Origin: Deltaproteobacteria bacterium
GTDB taxonomy: Bacteria > Desulfobacterota > DSM-4660 > Desulfatiglandales > HGW-15
Assembly: GCA_016926135.1 (NCBI GenBank)
Contig: JAFGPH010000162.1
Coordinates: 1 to 7,263 of the forward strand
DNA length: 7,263 bases
Direction of reading: 5' to 3'
Shown here piece after piece: positions 1 to 5,100 of the stretch. Position 1 is the stretch's first letter. Every line of letters begins with the position of its first letter. The translations under genes were made by a program, and so were the position numbers. The notes beneath the pieces were generated by a model. It searched no databases, was not told the DNA's origin, and saw only the letters and a list, made by a program, of their open reading frames with translations.

Positions 1-236
1 CGGGATACATCGGTCTTGAGTTCCACCGGCTCACAAGGGACCATGAAGACGGCATGTTCAGGACACCGTTGTTCGCAGTTCCAGCACCCGACGCACTTGT
101 CCTGATCGATGCGCACTTCGACGTCTTCGCCCTTCTTCTTGACGCTGACGGCATAGACCGGGCATACCATCTGGCAGGTTTTGCACCCCTTGCAGCGTTC
201 CATGTCTACGGCGGCATGCACACTGACTGTTTTCAT
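1..236 (-). CDS. Dicluster 4Fe-4S ferredoxin-type protein, 3' end cut by window edge
   Basis: Reading the minus strand from the ATG at 236-234 gives 78 complete codons with no stop before the window edge. Two clusters of the form CxxCxxCxxxCP are visible: Cys15, 18, 21, 25 (CKGCKTCQMVCP) and Cys48, 51, 54, 58 (CVGCWNCEQRCP), each followed by the usual Pro. This is the classic 2x[4Fe-4S] ferredoxin fold, so the product should be a cytoplasmic low-potential electron carrier or the small subunit of an oxidoreductase. The start is well supported: a GAGGAGG Shine-Dalgarno sequence lies at 242-248, 5 bases before the ATG. The gene follows the iclR stop codon by 15 bases, so the two are almost certainly cotranscribed. 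The C-terminus is missing, so it could be a free ferredoxin or the N-terminal part of a larger iron-sulfur subunit. The partner enzyme is probably encoded further left. Confidence 0.9.
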   Translation of the reverse strand, partial: MKTVSVHAAVDMERCKGCKTCQMVCPVYAVSVKKKGEDVEVRIDQDKCVGCWNCEQRCPEHAVFMVPCEPVELKTDVS

Positions 237-251
237 ATCAGCCTCCTCAAG

Positions 252-1049
252 CTATGGAAGAACCTTTCCGGCTTCCATGTGCGTTCGCAGGGCTGCCGAG
301 ATCTTAGCGGCCGTGTCCTTGACCTCGGACACGAAAAGGGGACTGGCCCCGTTGAAGCGCTCACTCGGTGCGGAAATACTGATTGCGGCCAGGGTCTCTC
401 CATTGGAACCCAGAATCGGCGCGGCCACGCATTTCAGCCCCTCCTCAATTTCCTCGTTGTCAATGGTGTATCCCCTTTCCCTGAACTTTGCCAGCTCACG
501 GCGCAGCTTTTCCAGATCCGTGATGGTTTTTTCGGTGAAGCGCCTCAGCCCCTTTCCCCGGATCACCTCTTCGAGCTGCTCGCCCGGCAGGGCGGCCAGG
601 AGAGCCTTCCCCACACCGGAGCAATGTGCTGGCAACTTTGCCCCCACCTGGGAAATGACCCGGATGGTCCTGTTTCCCTCGATCTTGTCGAGATAGAGCG
701 CTTCCCCCTGATGGAGCACCGCGAGGTGGACCGTTTCACCGCATTTCCGGTTCAGCGCCACCAGAAAGGGCCTGGCGATCTTTTTGAGCTTGGTGTGCGG
801 CTCGGCACATCTGCCCAGGTAATAGACCTTGATGCCGAGGGAGTATTTTGCAGTCTCGCCGTCCTTTTCGACGAAGTCCGCCTCTTCCAGATTGCTGAGG
901 ATCCGGAATGTGGATGCCTTGTTCAAGCCCAGCGTTTCGCTGATTTCGGTGGCCGTGAACTCCCGGTCTTTTCCCCCAAAAAGTTCCAGGATCCTGAGCG
1001 CCTTTTCCAGGACCTTGATCCGATATCTATCCGGGTTCGATTTTTTCAT
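252..1049 (-). CDS. IclR-family transcriptional regulator
   Basis: 265 residues, the normal length for the IclR family. Residues about 11-72 form the N-terminal winged helix-turn-helix: a first helix ending LRILELF, then TATEISETLGLNKASTFRIL with the recognition helix near 43-54. Residues about 85-260 form the GAF-like effector-binding domain, with family hallmarks CSGVGKALLAALP (143-155) and EEGLKCVAAPI (202-212). IclR proteins usually bind a small organic acid or aromatic ligand and repress or activate an adjacent catabolic operon, often repressing themselves. Here the likely targets are the cotranscribed ferredoxin gene and possibly the dehydrogenase/Liv-type operon on the other strand about 3 kb away. 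The chosen ATG has only a weak GAAG Shine-Dalgarno 9 bases upstream. The ATG at 1080-1078 is out of frame, which leaves 1049 as the start. The ligand cannot be deduced. Confidence 0.95.
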   Translation of the reverse strand: MKKSNPDRYRIKVLEKALRILELFGGKDREFTATEISETLGLNKASTFRILSNLEEADFVEKDGETAKYSLGIKVYYLGRCAEPHTKLKKIARPFLVALNRKCGETVHLAVLHQGEALYLDKIEGNRTIRVISQVGAKLPAHCSGVGKALLAALPGEQLEEVIRGKGLRRFTEKTITDLEKLRRELAKFRERGYTIDNEEIEEGLKCVAAPILGSNGETLAAISISAPSERFNGASPLFVSEVKDTAAKISAALRTHMEAGKVLP

Positions 1050-1068
1050 AATGTGAAACTTCGATTTT

Positions 1069-1098
1069 ATTTTGGCTCATTTCCCTTTCTGTTGTCAA
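1069..1098 (-). promoter_or_regulatory. Probable sigma70 promoter of iclR
   Basis: On the minus strand a perfect TTGACA lies at 1098-1093 and a 4-of-6 -10 box CAAAAT at 1074-1069, separated by 18 bases. Transcription would start near 1062, giving a leader of about 13 bases before the iclR ATG. The -35 box lies inside the inverted repeat at 1080-1104. Confidence 0.55.
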
Positions 1099-1104
1099 GG
1101 GAAA
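1080..1104. promoter_or_regulatory. Candidate IclR operator (inverted repeat)
   Basis: TTTCCCTT at 1080-1087 and AAGGGAAA at 1097-1104 form a perfect 8-bp inverted repeat with a 9-base spacer. A further TTTCC half-site follows at 1110-1114, so the half-sites alternate TTTCC, GGAAA, TTTCC. The repeat overlaps the -35 box and spacer of the iclR promoter, the expected place for an autorepressor site. The E. coli IclR box is also built from GGAAA/TTTCC arms, but with different spacing, so the resemblance is suggestive only. Confidence 0.5.
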
Positions 1105-1163
1105 AAGCCTTTCCACGAGTATGCGTCGATCTCCAAGATTCAATACAGATCAACAAAGAGAAC

Positions 1164-1191
1164 TTGACATCCCCTGTACTTGTGCGATGCT
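1164..1191 (+). promoter_or_regulatory. Possible promoter of the small secreted-protein gene
   Basis: A perfect TTGACA at 1164-1169 is followed after 16 bases by GATGCT (1186-1191), a weak -10 match at 3 of 6 that keeps the important second A and last T. It points into the gene that starts at 1231. The -35 is convincing and the -10 is not. Confidence 0.35.
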
Positions 1192-1215
1192 ACGCCAATC
1201 GGGAAAAGCACGATG

Positions 1216-1223
1216 AAGGAGGT
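1216..1223 (+). promoter_or_regulatory. Strong ribosome binding site fixing the start at 1231
   Basis: AAGGAGGT is close to a full anti-Shine-Dalgarno complement and lies 7 bases before the ATG at 1231. This selects that ATG over the in-frame TTG at 1180, which has no such site and would place extra charged residues ahead of the signal peptide. Confidence 0.8.
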
Positions 1224-1230
1224 TCCTGCA

Positions 1231-1587
1231 ATGCGTGTCAAGGACAGGTGGTTCTGGGAGCCAGCCGTGATCTGCTTACTCTCGTTGCTGGGGACGGCCA
1301 TTGCGTCTGCTCAGCCCATCGGGCTCATGTCCCCGCAGGCGCCGCAGAAACCCCAGCCCAATGTGCTCTGCGCGGCCGGGGGGAGATTCGTGTTCGGTCA
1401 GGTGTCCGATTCGAGTAAGGATCAGTTCATGCTGGACACATGGACGGGCCGCTTGTGGCGCATTTCGGAGTCCGGGGGCGTGGGGCTCTTTCTGAATCCT
1501 GTTCCCTACCGCATCAAGGACGGAAAATACGAACCTCTTCCCGATGCGGCATCAGAGCCCGGGCGAAAGGAAGGCGGCAGGAAATAG
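1231..1587 (+). CDS. Small secreted hypothetical protein
   Basis: 118 residues. The N-terminus is a typical Sec signal peptide: basic start (MRVKDR), hydrophobic core at about 12-24, and an AxA cleavage site, ASA before Gln28, leaving a mature protein of about 91 residues. The mature part has a Pro/Gln-rich linker, then one compact motif FVFGQVSDSSKDQFMLDT followed by WTGRLWRI, then a Gly turn and LNPVPY, and a charged tail ending in EGGRK. The phrase MLDT..GRLWR resembles one blade or strand pair of sequences seen in short secreted hypothetical proteins. It is far too short to be a whole propeller. No catalytic residues are evident. A periplasmic or extracytoplasmic location is inferred from the signal peptide, and the function is unknown. 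It has its own apparent promoter and is transcribed divergently from iclR. Confidence 0.75.
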   Translation: MRVKDRWFWEPAVICLLSLLGTAIASAQPIGLMSPQAPQKPQPNVLCAAGGRFVFGQVSDSSKDQFMLDTWTGRLWRISESGGVGLFLNPVPYRIKDGKYEPLPDAASEPGRKEGGRK

Positions 1588-1622
1588 GGACAGATCAAAA
1601 CGAAAGCCGAACCTGGGGACGC

Positions 1623-1647
1623 CGCACCGGGGGGCATTTCCGGTGCG
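1623..1647. repeat. GC-rich hairpin, 8-bp perfect stem
   Basis: CGCACCGG at 1623-1630 pairs perfectly with CCGGTGCG at 1640-1647 around a 9-base loop. It lies 36 bases after the stop of the secreted-protein gene and could end its transcript or protect its 3' end. No T-run follows on either strand, so it is not a canonical intrinsic terminator. Confidence 0.5.
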
Positions 1648-1701
1648 ACATCTTGAGGGTGAGTAGAATCTCCTGAAGGGGCTGAAAAAGTGAAGAAATA
1701 T

Positions 1702-1736
1702 GGATCCTGGAACCCCGGTGGGTTTCTACAAGATCC
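1702..1736. repeat. Two-tier inverted repeat upstream of a promoter
   Basis: An outer pair GGATC (1702-1706) / GATCC (1732-1736) encloses an inner pair AACCC (1711-1715) / GGGTT (1720-1724) with a 4-base loop. The structure ends 15 bases before the -35 box at 1752, so it could be a hairpin or a regulator site for that promoter. The arms are short and chance is possible. Confidence 0.3.
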
Positions 1737-1751
1737 GGTATTTCGTTTCGT

Positions 1752-1780
1752 TTGACACACAAAATATGCTGGTCTATACT
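1752..1780 (+). promoter_or_regulatory. Near-consensus sigma70 promoter
   Basis: A perfect TTGACA (1752-1757) and TATACT (1775-1780, 5 of 6) are separated by the optimal 17 bases. Transcription should start near 1787, right at the AGGAGG ribosome binding site (1788-1793), giving a leader of only about 16 bases. This supports the ATG at 1803 as the start. Any start inside the promoter, such as the in-frame TTG at 1752, would not be transcribed. Confidence 0.8.
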
Positions 1781-1802
1781 TCGGACCAGGAGGATAAGCT
1801 GC

Positions 1803-2192
1803 ATGGACGGAATGGAAGGGATGGATGGAAGAAACACCCAGAAGGTCGTTTGCATGAGGGGTTGGAAGGAAGCGCGAAAGCTGCAGGAGACCCTGGGTGA
1901 AGGGATCTTCTACCAGTCCCTGATCGTTGGGGAAGCCGTGAATCAGGACAAGGACTCGCGGCATTTCGAAATCCTTTACACCTTCAGTGCGGAGGGGCTT
2001 TCCGAAGATGATCCTCTCTTCGAGGTCGAGGAAGGGGAAGTTCTTTCCACCCTCATGGATGTGGAAAAGGGAGATCTGATCCCTCTGAACAGGCAGGTCA
2101 TCGAAAAATACGAATTTTACGATGTGAACACAGACGATATTCACGTAATCTATCGCATTCCTTACTCCCCGATCGACCACAATTCCTTCTGA
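1803..2192 (+). CDS. Acidic hypothetical protein
   Basis: 129 residues with no family I recognise. The start is set by AGGAGGA at 1788-1794 and the promoter just upstream. The N-terminus is a low-complexity Met/Gly/Asp stretch (MDGMEGMDG). The rest is soluble, acidic and mixed alpha/beta, with no signal peptide, membrane segment or cysteine motif. A possible amphipathic helix (RGWKEARKLQETLG) is followed by predicted strands around FYQSLIVGEAV, HFEILYTFS and HVIYRIPYSP, separated by acidic loops (LFEVEEGEV, YDVNTDDI). The gene has its own strong promoter. The pentapeptide-repeat gene begins 87 bases downstream with no clear terminator between them, so the two may be cotranscribed. The function is unknown. 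Confidence 0.7.
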   Translation: MDGMEGMDGRNTQKVVCMRGWKEARKLQETLGEGIFYQSLIVGEAVNQDKDSRHFEILYTFSAEGLSEDDPLFEVEEGEVLSTLMDVEKGDLIPLNRQVIEKYEFYDVNTDDIHVIYRIPYSPIDHNSF

Positions 2193-2262
2193 CCTGGCGG
2201 GATGGGGCTAAAAAGGTGCGGCCGCAGCCGCCCCGACCCCCGCCGGGGACAGGGAAAGATAC

Positions 2263-2273
2263 GGGAGGGAGGT
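2263..2273 (+). promoter_or_regulatory. Ribosome binding site selecting a GTG start
   Basis: GGGAGGGAGGT ends 6 bases before the GTG at 2280. The in-frame ATG at 2202 has no comparable site, and the 26 residues it would add are Arg/Gly/Pro-rich and unlike a domain. The GTG is therefore preferred. Confidence 0.65.
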
Positions 2274-2279
2274 AATTCC

Positions 2280-3563
2280 GTGGATGTCTACAAGCCGGTC
2301 GCCAAGTTTTTCCACAAAGGGGCTCCTCTTCAGGATATCCTGCGAAATCACGAAAAGTGGATCAGGGAGAGAGAAGGTCGGAAGGCGGACCTGATCGGGG
2401 CGGAGCTTTCTCGAATCGATCTTTCCGGCGCCTATCTGCGAGGGGCAGACCTGCTCAAGGCCAATTTGAGGGACTGCACCCTGGAGAAGGCGAATCTGAG
2501 CGGCGCCAACGGCTATGCAGCACATCTGAGCCGGGCGAACCTGAGGGGCGCCAACCTGAGGGGCGCCAATCTGGAAAAGGCAAACCTGATGGACTCCGTT
2601 CTGGAGGGGGCGGATCTCAGCGATGCCAATCTGAAGGGGGCCCAGATGGCCGCCGCCGATCTGCGGAAGGTGCTCGCGGAGCGGGCCTGTATGCAAGGCG
2701 CTTACCTGCGGGGAGCCGACCTGCGGGAAGCGGACTTTTACAAGTCCGACCTGCGGGGAACCGTCCTCATAGGCGCGAAGATGGATCTGGCAAAATTCAA
2801 GCGGGCCAATCTCTCCGGCGCGAATGTGAATGAGGTCGGGTTATGCGATGCAACCCTGCCCTATGCCGATCTGAGGGAGGCGGACTTCGCCGGCGCCAAG
2901 GTGGAAAGGGCACTCCTTCGGTCTGCAAATCTTCGCGATTCGGATTTCTCCCATGCAAGCCTCATGGGATCCGATCTGAGCGGGGCCGATCTGTCGGGGA
3001 TCCGGCTCTTTCAAACCGACCTTTCGGGTTGCGTGCTCGCCGACATCCTTTGCACGCATGTTTTGGAAGGCGAGGCCGGGGAGATGATCCGCCTGAGCCC
3101 CGGCGAGTTCGAAAGCCGCTACACAAAGAATAAAAAAATCTCTGAGATGATCGTTGAGATTCCTCTGAGCGGATCCGCTTACTATATTGCGGGTTTCATC
3201 ACGCGTTCCGTAAACAGCCTCATGGGTTCGCAGGTCGTCGATTTTCGAGGTGCAGAGAGTCTCTCGGAGACCCGAACCCGGTTCATCTTCAACCTGCAGG
3301 ATCATCATTTCCTCCGCAAGCAGCGAGATGCCTTTGAGGGGGCATTCCCGCATGCCCTGAACGGGTATTTTGCCGAAAACCGGATTGGTAGCCAGCCCAG
3401 CTACATGGGCGGAATCCTGGAGGGCGCGATCGGAGAGGAGACCACGTTTCCGGACCTGCAAGAGGCGCAGCCCGACGGGCTGATGGAGAATTACTCCAGG
3501 CTGAAGAAAATCGGCGAAGACATTTATGGCATCGCCCATTCCGTGTTCCGCGGAACGCGCTGA
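2280..3563 (+). CDS. Long pentapeptide-repeat protein with unassigned C-terminal domain
   Basis: 427 residues from the GTG start. Residues 1-35 form a leader with the pattern seen before many pentapeptide arrays (PLQDILRNHEKWIREREGRKADL). From Leu38 to Leu253 nearly every fifth residue is Leu, Phe, Met or Val, and Ala usually sits two residues before it (ADL, ANL, GAYL). That is about 44 pentapeptides, or roughly 11 turns of a right-handed quadrilateral beta-helix, with the register never lost; Gly78 and Ala133 are the main departures. Residues about 270-427 are not repeats. They open with LSPGEFESRY and continue as a mixed fold containing IVEIPLSGSAYYIAGFI, a Gly-rich stretch near SYMGGILEGAIG, and a terminal helix. 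There is no signal peptide or clear membrane segment. Some pentapeptide proteins (MfpA, Qnr) mimic DNA and bind gyrase, but nothing here specifically shows that role, and the C-terminal domain has no assignment I can make. Confidence 0.9.
   Translation: MDVYKPVAKFFHKGAPLQDILRNHEKWIREREGRKADLIGAELSRIDLSGAYLRGADLLKANLRDCTLEKANLSGANGYAAHLSRANLRGANLRGANLEKANLMDSVLEGADLSDANLKGAQMAAADLRKVLAERACMQGAYLRGADLREADFYKSDLRGTVLIGAKMDLAKFKRANLSGANVNEVGLCDATLPYADLREADFAGAKVERALLRSANLRDSDFSHASLMGSDLSGADLSGIRLFQTDLSGCVLADILCTHVLEGEAGEMIRLSPGEFESRYTKNKKISEMIVEIPLSGSAYYIAGFITRSVNSLMGSQVVDFRGAESLSETRTRFIFNLQDHHFLRKQRDAFEGAFPHALNGYFAENRIGSQPSYMGGILEGAIGEETTFPDLQEAQPDGLMENYSRLKKIGEDIYGIAHSVFRGTR
2538..2567 (+). repeat. 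Perfect tandem 15-bp duplication within the pentapeptide array
   Basis: The 15-mer AACCTGAGGGGCGCC occurs twice in direct tandem (2538-2552 and 2553-2567), encoding NLRGA twice. Nearby repeats have diverged in DNA, so this unit looks recently duplicated. Confidence 0.8.
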
Positions 3564-3619
3564 AGGGGTGGGGTCTGGGCACACCCCCGGGAAAGTCTTT
3601 TTGAACTGAGGCGCTGAAG

Positions 3620-3925
3620 ATGACGGACAAGCGCTCGCTGGAGGAAATCGAACGGCTGGTACAGGGGCTCGGAAAGGACGCACGGAAGGGGACAACCCGG
3701 CCTAAAAAGGAGACCCAATCCGGATTCCAGAGGTTGAGACAGACCCTCTCGCGATTTTTCGAATCCGAGGCCACACGGAAGGTCAAGGAATTGGAAGTGG
3801 ATGCCCTTGAGCGCAAGCACCGGAAAGAGGCGCTCAAGGCCATGGAACTCCGGCGACGTTCCGGCAAAGAGGCGGCGGCGCATCAACGGGTGGAGGAGAT
3901 CGTGGACAAGTACCTGAAGAAGTGA
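3620..3925 (+). CDS. Small charged helical hypothetical protein
   Basis: 101 residues, very rich in Lys, Arg and Glu. It begins 56 bases after the pentapeptide gene with a modest GAGG (3608-3611) 8 bases before the ATG. No signal peptide, cysteines or membrane segment are seen. Residues about 1-18 suggest a short helix (SLEEIERLVQGLG), 20-34 are a Lys/Thr/Pro linker, and about 35-101 look like a nearly continuous amphipathic, possibly coiled-coil helix (FESEATRKVKELEVDALERKHRKEAL onward, closing RVEEIVDKYLKK). Same-strand proximity suggests cotranscription with the pentapeptide gene, and it could act as a partner or adaptor, but this is inference only. I do not recognise the family. Confidence 0.65.
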   Translation: MTDKRSLEEIERLVQGLGKDARKGTTRPKKETQSGFQRLRQTLSRFFESEATRKVKELEVDALERKHRKEALKAMELRRRSGKEAAAHQRVEEIVDKYLKK

Positions 3926-3932
3926 GGAGCAA

Positions 3933-4195
3933 GGTCCGAGGCGCAGGGTGCAGGGTGCAGCAGGGCGGGGAAGGCCCAAAGGTTCATACGGCCCTGGCCC
4001 GGACCCGGCATTGAATGTCTGTGCATCTGATCCGCCATGTCGCGCCGGGGCGGGCTCCGCTCGTTTCGTGCATGTGCAAGTGGCCCGTCCACCCTCCGCA
4101 GTAGCACTGCTACGGAGGATGGAGAGGACGGGTGCTCGTCTTCCATACCCGGACACGCTCCACGTTCACGGTTTTATGACCCTGGGCCTTGGACC
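3933..4195. repeat. Possible repeat element bounded by 17-bp inverted repeats
   Basis: GGTCCGAGGCGCAGGGT at 3933-3949 and ACCCTGGGCCTTGGACC at 4179-4195 are inverted copies matching at 15 of 17 positions, about 229 bases apart. A looser related string lies at about 3992-4008. The right end also carries a direct ACCCTGG doublet (4179-4185, 4193-4199). No transposase is present. A MITE-like or intergenic repeat unit is possible, but I see no clear target-site duplication. Confidence 0.4.
4084..4132. repeat. Bipartite hairpin inside the intergenic element
   Basis: An outer stem CCCGTCC (4084-4090) / GGACGGG (4126-4132) is separated by small asymmetric bulges from an inner stem CCTCCG (4093-4098) / CGGAGG (4113-4118), capped by about 14 bases that can pair further. 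The structure is long and GC-rich and has no T-run, so it is more like a structured repeat or RNA element than a terminator. Confidence 0.5.
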
Positions 4196-4232
4196 CTGGA
4201 CCAGCAGGTTGTCGCAATCATCTCCGGCCTCC

Positions 4233-4259
4233 AACTTCTCCGCAACTTGCATTGAAGTT
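4233..4259. promoter_or_regulatory. Phased AACTT/AAGTT motifs upstream of the SDR gene
   Basis: AACTT occurs at 4233-4237 and 4244-4248 and its inverse AAGTT at 4255-4259, each exactly 11 bases apart, so on the same helical face. They end 33 bases before the dehydrogenase ATG. This could be a regulator site for the operon. No clear sigma70 promoter was recognised here. Confidence 0.3.
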
Positions 4260-4292
4260 ACACTCTAAGAATTTAAACCGAAGGAGGAAGAC

Positions 4293-5057
4293 ATGAAACT
4301 CAAAGACAAAGTCGCGGCCATCACGGGTGCTGCTCAGGGGATAGGCGCAGCCTTTGCGGCAGGATTTGCCCGGGAGGGAGCAAAGATCGTCATTGGCGAC
4401 ATTGCCGATGCGAGCCATACGGTAAAGCGGGTGGAGAAAGAGGGTAGTCAGGCGATCTATGTCAAGACCGATGTCAACCAAGAGCAGGATTGCATTGCCA
4501 TGATGAAGGCCGGAGCGGATCGCTTTGGCGCGATCGATATTCTGATCAACAACGCCGCTGTATTCGGCAATATCGTTCTAAAGCCTTTTACTGAAATCTC
4601 CAGTGAGGAGTATAAGCGGGTGATCGAAATCAATACCAGCGGGGCCTTCCACTGCATCAAGGCTGTATTCCCCCATATGAAAGGCAGAGGGGGAAAGATC
4701 ATCAATATTTCTTCAGCTTCTATTCTCGAAGGTGTCCCCGGCATGCCTCACTACGTCGCGTCGAAGGGTGCGATCATGGCTCTGACGCGCTGCATGGCCC
4801 GCGAGCTTGGAGATGCCAACATCAGAGTGAACACCATCGCCCCCGGCTTTACCCACTCTGAAGGAGGGGACAAATTCGACCGCAGCAAGGCGCTCCCGTT
4901 GCCTCCACTCGACGAAATGCAGATCCAGGGAAGGTGTATCAAAAGACCGGGGGTGCCCGAAGACCTGGTAGGCCTGGCCCTTTTCCTGGCTTCTGAAGAC
5001 AGCGCCTTTATCACCGGCCAGATGATTGTTCATGACGGCGGGCTCTCGTTGTACTAG
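4293..5057 (+). CDS. Short-chain dehydrogenase/reductase (classical SDR)
   Basis: 254 residues, the standard length of a classical SDR with a Rossmann fold. Visible motifs are TGAAQGIG (11-18) for the dinucleotide, Asp36 at the end of the second strand (GDI), which favours NAD over NADP, NNAA (86-89), and the catalytic set Asn114, Ser141, Tyr154 and Lys158 (YVASK). APG at 183-185 follows, and the C-terminus ends in the usual TGQMIVHDGG. It should oxidise a hydroxy group or reduce a keto group on a small substrate in the cytoplasm. The start has AAGGAGG at 4281-4287. The livG start is 43 bases downstream, so the enzyme probably acts on the imported compound or its product. Homologues include 3-oxoacyl-ACP reductase-like and hydroxyacyl- or cyclic alcohol dehydrogenases. 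The substrate cannot be fixed from sequence. Confidence 0.93.
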   Translation: MKLKDKVAAITGAAQGIGAAFAAGFAREGAKIVIGDIADASHTVKRVEKEGSQAIYVKTDVNQEQDCIAMMKAGADRFGAIDILINNAAVFGNIVLKPFTEISSEEYKRVIEINTSGAFHCIKAVFPHMKGRGGKIINISSASILEGVPGMPHYVASKGAIMALTRCMARELGDANIRVNTIAPGFTHSEGGDKFDRSKALPLPPLDEMQIQGRCIKRPGVPEDLVGLALFLASEDSAFITGQMIVHDGGLSLY

Positions 5058-5100
5058 GTCATGCTCGGTCCTCACATAACCCGTGGCGAGTTTTTCGGAG

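Larger units (their letters stand above)
3926..4292. other. Non-coding 367-base stretch with repeat structure
   Basis: I find no convincing gene here. The open frames present lack ribosome binding sites, overlap one another on both strands and encode Arg/Ser/Pro-rich sequence typical of GC-rich non-coding DNA. The stretch holds a tandem GCAGGGT repeat near 3943-3956, imperfect 17-bp inverted repeats at its flanks, a bipartite hairpin at 4084-4132, and evenly spaced AACTT/AAGTT motifs just upstream of the dehydrogenase gene. Confidence 0.6.

Noticed and set aside
54..1418. Long plus-strand open frame of 454 codons
   Set aside because: It lies antisense to the clear ferredoxin and IclR genes and crosses their promoter region. 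Its translation is Leu/Phe/Pro-rich with no recognisable domain, so it is a shadow frame.
1690..1755. Tiny open frame starting GTG at 1690, reading VKKYGSWNPGGFLQDP
   Set aside because: It has only 21 codons, a weak AAGGGG site, and runs into the promoter of the next gene. It may be a decayed coding fragment but cannot be supported as a gene.
2218..2248. GCGGCCGC palindrome and CCCCG/CGGGG hairpin upstream of the pentapeptide gene
   Set aside because: Short GC-rich palindromes are expected by chance at this composition, and no T-run or other signal accompanies them.
2202..2279. N-terminal extension of the pentapeptide protein from the ATG at 2202
   Set aside because: There is no ribosome binding site for the ATG, the added residues are Arg/Gly/Pro-rich, and a strong site stands just before the GTG at 2280.
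2401..3040. Repetitive DNA that might suggest a CRISPR array or satellite
   Set aside because: The 15-base periodicity is explained by the coding pattern of pentapeptide repeats. There are no constant repeats with unique spacers.
3568..3605. Possible terminator after the pentapeptide gene (GGGGT/ACCCC then a short T-run)
   Set aside because: The stem has only 5 bp with an 8-base loop and the T-run is short and displaced, so it is too weak to call.
3948..4268. Overlapping open frames on both strands in the intergenic stretch
   Set aside because: They have no ribosome binding sites, composition typical of GC-rich non-coding DNA, and they run through inverted repeats and a hairpin.
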